Source: Curtobacterium flaccumfaciens pv. betae
GTDB lineage: Bacteria > Actinomycetota > Actinomycetes > Actinomycetales > Microbacteriaceae
Assembly: GCF_026241855.1 (NCBI RefSeq)
Contig: NZ_JAPJDC010000001.1
Span: 3,633,706 to 3,697,705 of the forward strand
Direction of reading: 5' to 3'
DNA: 64,000 nt
Below, piece after piece: positions 58,482-64,000 of this stretch. Made by a program: the position numbers and the translations under genes. Every line of letters begins with the position of its first letter. Within the stretch, counting starts at the first letter, position 1. The notes below the pieces were generated by a model. The model did no database searches, was not told the DNA's origin, and saw nothing but the letters and a program-made list of their open reading frames with translations.

Positions 58482-59450
58482 TCAGCCCTCGAGGTCCTGC
58501 ACTCCGAGTTCGCCGAGGATCCGGTTGAGGTCATCGCCGTTCGCGAAGTCGATCGTGACCGAACTCTTGCGAGCACCGACCGCGATCTTCACCCGCGTGT
58601 TCAGGCGATCACCGAGCCGTTCAGCGAGATCGTTGAAGTGTGCCTGGCGCTTGGACGGCTCGACCTTCGGCTTCGCCGGCGGCGTCTTCGCGGAGAGTTG
58701 CTGCGCGATCGCCTCAGCAGCACGGACGGACAGGTCCTCGTTGACGATCTTCTCGGCCAGGTACTCCATCGCCTCGGCGTCCGGGGCGGCGAGGATGGCA
58801 CGAGCATGTCCGGCGGAGAGCACGCCTGCAGCCACTCGACGCTGCACGGGGGAGGGGAGCCGCAGGAGTCGGATCGTGTTCGTGATCTGCGGGCGCGATC
58901 GGCCGATGCGCTGTCCGAGCTGTTCCTGGGTGATCCCGAAGTCCGCGAGGAGCTGCTGGTACGCCGATGCCTCCTCGAGGGGGTTGAGCTGCGCACGGTG
59001 GAGGTTCTCCAGCAGTGCATCGCGCAGCATCGCGTCGTCGGGGGTGTCCTTCACGATCGCCGGGATCGTGCTCAGGCCGAGTTCCTTCGTAGCACGCAGA
59101 CGACGCTCACCCATGATGAGCTCGTACTGCGGCTCGGTACCCGTCGCGCCGGGGATCGGCCGGACGACGATGGGCTGCAGGACACCGATCTCACGGATCG
59201 AGTGGACGAGCTCCTGGAGCTCCTCTTCGCGGAACTCCTTCCGGGGCTGCTGCGCGTTGGGGATCACGTCGAGCGGATTGAGGTTTGCAAGTCGTGCTCC
59301 CGGCACGGCCACCAGCTCGTCTGCCGTCGGAGCGGATGCCGGCGAGCCTCCGGTCGGGAAGAACACGTCGACGGGACGGTCCTGCTGGTCGGTTGCTGTG
59401 GGGATCAGGGCGCCGATGCCTCGGCCGAGCCCGGTTCGCTTCGGTGCCAT
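58482..59450 (-). CDS. parB: chromosome partitioning protein ParB
   Basis: A 322-residue ParB. The N-terminal head KRTGLGRGIGALIP contacts ParA. The CTPase domain carries GERRLRATKELG (and NAQQPRKEF ahead of it). ENLHRAQLNPLEEASAY leads into the HTH (ITQEQLGQRIGRSRPQITNT) and the C-terminal dimer domain. It loads at the three parS-like sites in the window and organises the origin. Its start overlaps the parA stop. Confidence 0.98.
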   Translation of the reverse strand: MAPKRTGLGRGIGALIPTATDQQDRPVDVFFPTGGSPASAPTADELVAVPGARLANLNPLDVIPNAQQPRKEFREEELQELVHSIREIGVLQPIVVRPIPGATGTEPQYELIMGERRLRATKELGLSTIPAIVKDTPDDAMLRDALLENLHRAQLNPLEEASAYQQLLADFGITQEQLGQRIGRSRPQITNTIRLLRLPSPVQRRVAAGVLSAGHARAILAAPDAEAMEYLAEKIVNEDLSVRAAEAIAQQLSAKTPPAKPKVEPSKRQAHFNDLAERLGDRLNTRVKIAVGARKSSVTIDFANGDDLNRILGELGVQDLEG

Positions 59451-60343
59451 CAGTGCTTCGCTCCTCGTGCTGCGATCTCGGCGGCCGCTTCCAGGTAGGA
59501 CAGCGACCCGGTGGAGTTCACGTCGTAGGCGACGACACTCTGGCCGTAGCTCGGTGCTTCGCTCACTCGGACGGAGCGGGGGATCATGGCCTTGAGCACC
59601 TGGTCGCCGAAGTGCTCACGGACGTCATTCGCCACCTGGTTCGACAGGTTCGTGCGGCTGTCGTACATGGTCAGCAGGATCGTCGAGACCTGGAGATTCG
59701 GGTTGAGGTGCCGTTCGATCAGTTCGATGTTCCGAAGCAGCTGGCTCAGTCCTTCGAGCGCGTAGTACTCGCACTGGATCGGGATGAGTACCTCTTGTGC
59801 GGCAACGAAGGCGTTGATCGTCAGGAGGCCCAGCGACGGCGGGCAGTCGATGAAGACGTAGTGGTAGGGCTCATCCAGCGACTGCAGGTACATGTCGAGT
59901 GCAGTCCGGAGGCGCTGCTCACGGGCCACCAGTGACACGAGTTCGATCTCGGCGCCCGCAAGGTGGATCGTGGCCGGCACACACCAGAGCGTGTCCGACT
60001 CGGGGGAGGCTTGCACGGTGTCGGCCATCGGTGCCTCATCGACGATCACGTCGTAGATGCTCGCGACCTCCGCCTGGTGGTCCACGCCGAGCGCCGTCGA
60101 GGCGTTGCCCTGCGGGTCGAGGTCGATCACCAGCACCCGAGCGCCGCCATGCGCGAGACCAGCGGCCAGGTTCACCGTCGTCGTCGTCTTGCCGACGCCA
60201 CCCTTCTGGTTCGAGACGGTGATGATCCGTGTCTCGGAAGGCAGCGGGAACTGCTGCGTGGCGATCGCGCGCCGGCGACGGTTCAGGTCGGCGATCTCGC
60301 GAGCGAGCGGTGTCGACGCGTCGTAGTCGGTCGATGAACTCAA
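59450..60343 (-). CDS. parA: chromosome partitioning ATPase ParA (Soj)
   Basis: A 297-residue ParA. Walker A with the signature Lys is NQKGGVGKTTT, Walker A' is LVIDLDPQGNAS, and Walker B is VFIDCPPSLG. It moves ParB-bound origins along the nucleoid. The N-terminal 35 residues are a non-conserved extension. A parS palindrome lies just upstream, between it and rsmG. Confidence 0.98.
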   Translation of the reverse strand: MSSSTDYDASTPLAREIADLNRRRRAIATQQFPLPSETRIITVSNQKGGVGKTTTTVNLAAGLAHGGARVLVIDLDPQGNASTALGVDHQAEVASIYDVIVDEAPMADTVQASPESDTLWCVPATIHLAGAEIELVSLVAREQRLRTALDMYLQSLDEPYHYVFIDCPPSLGLLTINAFVAAQEVLIPIQCEYYALEGLSQLLRNIELIERHLNPNLQVSTILLTMYDSRTNLSNQVANDVREHFGDQVLKAMIPRSVRVSEAPSYGQSVVAYDVNSTGSLSYLEAAAEIAARGAKH

Positions 60344-60366
60344 CGAGTGCCTCTTCCCCGGTTCGA

Positions 60367-60382
60367 TGTTTCACGTGGAACG
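60367..60382. promoter_or_regulatory. parS site 3, between parA and rsmG
   Basis: TGTTTCACGTGGAACG. The left half is canonical and the right half carries the same G as sites 1 and 2. It is 24 bp upstream of the parA start, so ParB bound here could repress parAB. Confidence 0.85.
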
Positions 60383-60424
60383 CGGAGCCACTGGCGGCCG
60401 GATGTCCCGGCCCGAGCCGCAGCG

Positions 60425-61084
60425 TCAGTCAACTGTAGCCCGGAAGACGCGGGTGGTCTCGTCGACCACACCTTCTCCGAGCTCGAGCACCTCGACATCG
60501 GAGAGGCGCTTCCGGAGGATGACCTTTCGGGCCTTCTCGATCTCTTCGTCGACCCGCGCACCCTTCATCAGGATGAGCTGCCCGCCCGAGCGCACCAGGG
60601 GCACGGTGAGCGGGATGAGCTTTGACAGGGCACTCACGGCCCGTGCGGTGACCTGGTCGACGACGACATCGTCAGCGACGTCCTCAGCACGCCCGCGGAG
60701 CACCGTGACGTTCTGCAGGCCGAGCCGATCGGACTCGGCACGAAGCCAATCCGTCCGACGCTCCATCGGCTCGATGAGGACGAACTCGACGTCCGGACGG
60801 GCGATCGCGAGCACGAGACCCGGCAGCCCTGCCCCGGAGCCGACGTCGGCAACGCGACCACGGGCCTCCAGGAGCGGTGCAAGCAACGCCGAATTGAGGA
60901 TGTGTCGTGTCCACAACCGGGGGAGCTCGAGCGGGCCGATCAGGCCCAACTCCTCACCCCGTCGCGCAAGTTCGTTCGTGAACGAGCGAGCACCCTCGAT
61001 CTGGTCACCGAAGAGTGCTGCGGCCGCTGCAGGCTCAGCCTCGAGCACCGGTGCGGCCTCGGTCGGGACGGGTGCGTCCGTCAT
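60425..61084 (-). CDS. rsmG: 16S rRNA (guanine527-N7)-methyltransferase RsmG
   Basis: A 219-residue Rossmann methyltransferase. LLEARGRVADVGSGAGLPGL is the SAM motif, with FVLIEPMERRTDWL after it. It modifies G527 of 16S rRNA. The start overlaps the khpB stop by 4 bp. It has the usual position between khpB/jag and parA. Confidence 0.97.
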   Translation of the reverse strand: MTDAPVPTEAAPVLEAEPAAAAALFGDQIEGARSFTNELARRGEELGLIGPLELPRLWTRHILNSALLAPLLEARGRVADVGSGAGLPGLVLAIARPDVEFVLIEPMERRTDWLRAESDRLGLQNVTVLRGRAEDVADDVVVDQVTARAVSALSKLIPLTVPLVRSGGQLILMKGARVDEEIEKARKVILRKRLSDVEVLELGEGVVDETTRVFRATVD

Positions 61085-61596
61085 CGGGTGACGACCGTGT
61101 GGCGGTCCCGACCCTCACCCTCGGACTCCGAGTGGAAGCCCTTCTCAGCGACCAGGTCGTGCACGAGCTTGCGCTCGTAGGACGACATCGGGGGGAGTGC
61201 AGCCGACGACGAACCGGCTTCGATGCGCTCGACGGCGGTGTCCACGAGCCGCTGCAGCTCGTCAGCACGGGCGTCCCGCGAGCCGCCGACGTCGAGGATG
61301 AGCCGGCTGAACTCGCCGGTCTCTGCCTGCACGGCGATCCGGGTCAGCTCCTGCAGTGCCGTCACGGTGTCGGGCTTCGACAGCACTCGGAGTGCCTCGC
61401 CGTCATCGGTGACCGACAGGTACACACGACCGGCGCGTTCCTCGATCTCGATGTCGCCGTCGAGGTCGCAGATGTCGAGGAGCTCCTCGATGTAGTCAGC
61501 CGCGATGTCCGCTTCGTCGCGGGCGTCCTCGATCTCGGTGTCCGTCGTCTCGGTGTCCGTCGCCTGGACGGCGGCTGCGGTGTCCTGCTCGGTCAC
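61081..61596 (-). CDS. Jag/KhpB-like RNA-binding protein (KH-R3H)
   Basis: A 171-residue protein. An acidic N-terminus (residues 1-30) replaces the Jag_N domain. It is followed by a KH domain (about 35-110) and an R3H domain (about 112-171; MSSYERKLVHDLVAEKG). It binds RNA together with KhpA in other bacteria. It is nearly contiguous with yidC (no gap) and overlaps rsmG. Confidence 0.95.
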   Translation of the reverse strand: MTEQDTAAAVQATDTETTDTEIEDARDEADIAADYIEELLDICDLDGDIEIEERAGRVYLSVTDDGEALRVLSKPDTVTALQELTRIAVQAETGEFSRLILDVGGSRDARADELQRLVDTAVERIEAGSSSAALPPMSSYERKLVHDLVAEKGFHSESEGEGRDRHTVVTR

Positions 61597-62565
61597 TTAC
61601 TTCTTCCCGTTCTTCTTCTGGCGCTGCTTGCCGACCGGCTGCTGACGCTGGGTGGTGACGCGCACGGGCTCGATCTCCGTCGCACCGGCGCCGGCGCCGG
61701 CCTCGGCGAGCACCGGGGTGGCGGTCCCGCGACGCTGTGCCTTCTTGGCCAGGCGGGCTTCACGGGCCAGTGCTGCTTCGGAGCCCGGCGTCGGCATGCT
61801 CCGGATGACGAAGTACTGCTGCGCCATCGTCCAGAGGTTCGAGGCCAGCCAGTAGAACATGACGCCGAGGGGGAAGCTCAGACCCGAGATCACGAAGACC
61901 AGCGGGAGGATGTACAGCATCATCTTCTGCTGGCGGTACATCGGAGACTCCTTGGTCTCCGGCGACATGTTCTTGGCGACGAGCTGCAGCTGCGTGATGA
62001 ACTGCGACGCCGTCATCACGACGATCATGAAGCCCGCGATCGCACGGACCTCCCACCCGGAGGCGTTCGTGAACGTCTCGTGCAGCGGAGCGCCGAACAG
62101 GGCCGCGTTGCCGAACGAGCCCGCGAGGTCGTTCGTCAGCAGGCCGATGCCCGTCTTGTTGATCTGGGCCTCGTGCAGCACCGAGTACAGCGAGAAGAAG
62201 ATCGGCATCTGCAGCAGCAGCGGCAGGCAGGAGCTGAGCGGGTTGGTCCCGGTCTCCTTGTAGAGCGCCATCGTCTCGCGGCTCATGGCCTCACGCGAGA
62301 ACTGGTCCTTCTTGCCCTTGTACTTGTCCTGGATCTTCTTCAGCTGCGGCGCGACCTCGAGCATGCGGCGCTGCGACTTGATCTGCCGGACGAAGATCGG
62401 GATCAACGCCGCGCGGACGACGAACGTCAGGAAGATGATCGAGAGCACCCACGTGATGCCCTCGTTCGGGTCCATGCCGAGGTTCTCGAAGATCCAGTGG
62501 AAGCCGACGAGGATGGCCGAGACCACCCACTTGAGCGGCCAGAGGATCGTTCCGATGATGTCCAT
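61597..62565 (-). CDS. yidC: membrane protein insertase YidC
   Basis: A 322-residue insertase of the Gram-positive type. The first membrane segment (about residues 5-25) is followed by a hydrophobic core with the conserved Arg in VVRAALIPIFVRQIKSQRR. LSSCLPLLLQMPIFFSLY, then later segments and a basic Gln/Lys-rich tail, follow. It inserts membrane proteins with or without SecYEG. The ATG at 62565 was chosen because the family starts here. yidD lies 8 bp upstream. Confidence 0.97.
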   Translation of the reverse strand: MDIIGTILWPLKWVVSAILVGFHWIFENLGMDPNEGITWVLSIIFLTFVVRAALIPIFVRQIKSQRRMLEVAPQLKKIQDKYKGKKDQFSREAMSRETMALYKETGTNPLSSCLPLLLQMPIFFSLYSVLHEAQINKTGIGLLTNDLAGSFGNAALFGAPLHETFTNASGWEVRAIAGFMIVVMTASQFITQLQLVAKNMSPETKESPMYRQQKMMLYILPLVFVISGLSFPLGVMFYWLASNLWTMAQQYFVIRSMPTPGSEAALAREARLAKKAQRRGTATPVLAEAGAGAGATEIEPVRVTTQRQQPVGKQRQKKNGKK

Positions 62566-62573
62566 GGGGACGG

Positions 62574-62954
62574 CTACGCCTTTCGAGTGCGCTGGGGGAG
62601 CAGGACCGGCCGAACCGTTCCGACCGCGGGGTGCGGCTGCTGCGGGATCGGCGCGAGGACGAACCCGAACCGGTTGACGACGAACGGGTGACGGCGTTCC
62701 TTGACGTCGTCGATGCCGCCAGCAGCCCAGGGGTTGCAACGGGCGATGCGCCAGGCGCCCATGGCGGATCCGCGCACGACGCCGTACTGCTGGATCGCCT
62801 CGAGGGCGTACCGGGAGCACGACGGGTGGTAGCGGCAGACGTTGCCGTACAGCGGGGAGATCACAGCACGGTAGGCCCGGAGCACGACGACGCACGCGTT
62901 GCGTGGGAGCAACGCGATGACCCAGGCAAGCCGGGTCCACAGAGTGCGGTTCAT
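62574..62954 (-). CDS. yidD: membrane protein insertion efficiency factor YidD
   Basis: A 126-residue protein. RAYRAVISPLYGNVCRYHPS, then CSRYALEAIQQYG, and WRIARCNPWAAGG are the YidD motifs with their Cys set. It assists YidC insertion. The start overlaps the rnpA stop by 4 bp. The C-terminal tail is longer than in the shortest homologues. Confidence 0.96.
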   Translation of the reverse strand: MNRTLWTRLAWVIALLPRNACVVVLRAYRAVISPLYGNVCRYHPSCSRYALEAIQQYGVVRGSAMGAWRIARCNPWAAGGIDDVKERRHPFVVNRFGFVLAPIPQQPHPAVGTVRPVLLPQRTRKA

Positions 62955-63301
62955 GCTGCCTTCTCCACCCCGCGCGCGAAGGAGCGCGTGACGTCTTCGA
63001 GCAGGGTAGGCCATCCGGCCTGCGATGCGGCTGGCAGTACACGGACCACCACGTCGAAGCCCTGAGGGCACTCGACGAGCAGGTCGTGCGCGATCGCCTT
63101 GAGCCGCCGCCTGATCAGGTTCCGCGTCACGGCGTTGCCCACCGCCTTCGCGACGATGAAGCCGAACCGCGTCGGTCCGTTGCGATCCGCCGGCTGACGG
63201 ACCACGGACACGACGACGTGCGCCGTGGCGCTCTTGCGACCACGACGCACGACGTTCCGGTAGTCATCCCCGCGCACGATGCGGTTGGCGCTGGCCAACA
63301 C
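62951..63301 (-). CDS. rnpA: ribonuclease P protein component
   Basis: A 116-residue basic protein. ASANRIVRGDDYRNVVRRGR begins it and AVGNAVTRNLIRRRLKA is the RNR motif that contacts the RNA subunit. It is needed for tRNA 5' processing. The GTG at 63301 is used. rpmH lies 48 bp upstream. Confidence 0.97.
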   Translation of the reverse strand: MLASANRIVRGDDYRNVVRRGRKSATAHVVVSVVRQPADRNGPTRFGFIVAKAVGNAVTRNLIRRRLKAIAHDLLVECPQGFDVVVRVLPAASQAGWPTLLEDVTRSFARGVEKAA

Positions 63302-63329
63302 TGCGACGCCGGGGTCAGACCGAGGACCG

Positions 63330-63350
63330 GATCAGGCGATGAGCCTGATC
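63330..63350 (-). terminator. hairpin between rpmH and rnpA
   Basis: GATCAGGC and GCCTGATC (8 bp, 5-nt loop) overlap the rpmH stop. It may reduce transcription into rnpA, keeping L34 levels far above RnpA. Confidence 0.55.
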
Positions 63351-63486
63351 AGGCCGAGAGCTCGGTACGGCCCTTGGCGCGACGCGCCGACAGGATGGCG
63401 CGGCCGGCACGCGTCCGCATGCGGAGGCGGAAGCCGTGCTTCTTGGCGCGGCGGCGGTTGTTCGGCTGGAAGGTGCGCTTGCTCAT
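63349..63486 (-). CDS. rpmH: 50S ribosomal protein L34
   Basis: A 45-residue basic protein, [20 protein letters not shown] at the N-terminus and [18 protein letters not shown] at the end, identical in pattern to L34. The start ATG at 63486 follows GGAGAA. It is the first gene of the minus-strand rpmH-rnpA-yidD-yidC-khpB-rsmG-parA-parB run. Confidence 0.98.
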   Translation of the reverse strand: MSKRTFQPNNRRRAKKHGFRLRMRTRAGRAILSARRAKGRTELSA

Positions 63487-64000
63487 GATGTTCTCCACAC
63501 GGCTGCTCGCGGCGAGCCGTCACGTATGTGTAGCCGTCCGGGTGTCGAACGACGCAGATGGGCGCGACCAAAGGGCCGCAGTCAACTGGTTAACGGTACG
63601 TGACAGCGGCGAGCAGGTCAAACCCCGCTCGGAGCGGTCGCGCCGTCGCCGCCGGGTCCGGCGCCCCTCGAGCCCATTCTCCACATTGGGGACAACTTCC
63701 GTTCGGTGGGACTCGGTCCGGTCCTTTACAGTGGTGTGATCGATCCCCCCGATGGCCGGTACGACAGGGAAGTACTCCTGTCGGACGGCTCGAGGTGGTC
63801 GTGGACAACACTGTGGACAACCCTGTGGGAACCTCCGCGGCAACGAGGCGTCGACGAAGCCCCCGGAGCCACCGACGATCCGCCGGCGACGACCTGGTCC
63901 CGAGTGCGGTCGCCGAGGACGCCACGGCATGTCCGACCCCGCAGGACGCACCCTCGTCCGGCAGCGAACGCACGACACGACCCCTGGAGACGAGCGCGAC
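63487..64000. other. origin-proximal intergenic region with DnaA boxes, likely upstream of dnaA
   Basis: No complete gene. TGTGGACAA (63812-63820), the reverse of the actinobacterial DnaA box TTGTCCACA, and CGTGGACAA (63800-63808) lie together. TACAGT (63727-63732) may be a -10 reading right. An ATG at 63929 (MSDPAGRTLVRQ...) stays open to the window edge, with GAGGA upstream. It could be the first codons of dnaA, but the visible residues do not show the DnaA motif. Hairpin ACGGCT...AGCCGT is at 63499-63520. Confidence 0.6.

Noticed and set aside
57964..59595. Plus-strand frame of 543 codons over parB
   Set aside because: Antisense to parB and to the RES relic; no protein features.

Overview
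The window is high-GC DNA with strong G/C bias at third codon positions, GTG and TTG starts and many 4-bp start/stop overlaps. The right-hand part carries the usual actinobacterial origin-flanking block on the minus strand: rpmH, rnpA, yidD, yidC, khpB/jag, rsmG, parA, parB, with parS sites. DnaA-box-like sequence at the right edge suggests that dnaA lies just outside. Further left are dnaB, rplI, rpsR, ssb, rpsF, the CCA-adding enzyme, a MurJ gene and trxB-trxA. This order, a DUF6049 protein next to MurJ, and many small regulators and oxidoreductases suggest a Microbacteriaceae actinobacterium, Curtobacterium-like. The genus is inference, not proof.

Bases 1-36,770 are a metabolic and regulatory region of short operons. 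It holds two aldo/keto reductases, an FAD-linked Tat oxidase, a PadR-ABC-FtsX operon, a cupin-SDR pair, a PQQ-type sugar dehydrogenase lipoprotein, an MFS exporter and several SDR/NmrA-type genes. It also holds a MerR-SDR divergent pair, a LacI regulator, a two-component system, and a symmetric cluster of two TetR genes around two alpha/beta hydrolases and a quinone oxidoreductase. At 31-34 kb a TasA-like protein, an ER-type (SipW-like) signal peptidase and a LamG protein form an operon divergent from a MarR regulator. Nine copies of one hairpin family and two copies of a second lie 3' of genes here, and none was seen to the right of 31 kb.

Bases about 36,770-44,340 look like an accessory island, with softer codon bias and several broken genes. 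It carries a twice-frameshifted pseudogene, a large GNAT-PIN protein translationally coupled to an ASCH protein, two unrecognised genes starting 9 bp apart in opposite directions, three gene relics, and a HigB toxin with an XRE-ImmA/IrrE antitoxin. The GNAT-PIN-ASCH pair is the best candidate here for an undescribed RNA-directed stress or defence system.

Bases 44,340-64,000 are core replication, translation and envelope genes. Points of note are a cluster of DnaA-box-like 9-mers upstream of dnaB, an in-frame DUF6049-MurJ fusion of 1375 residues, a SigR-type promoter in front of trxBA, a decayed RES-domain toxin gene between parS sites and parB, and three parS-like palindromes.
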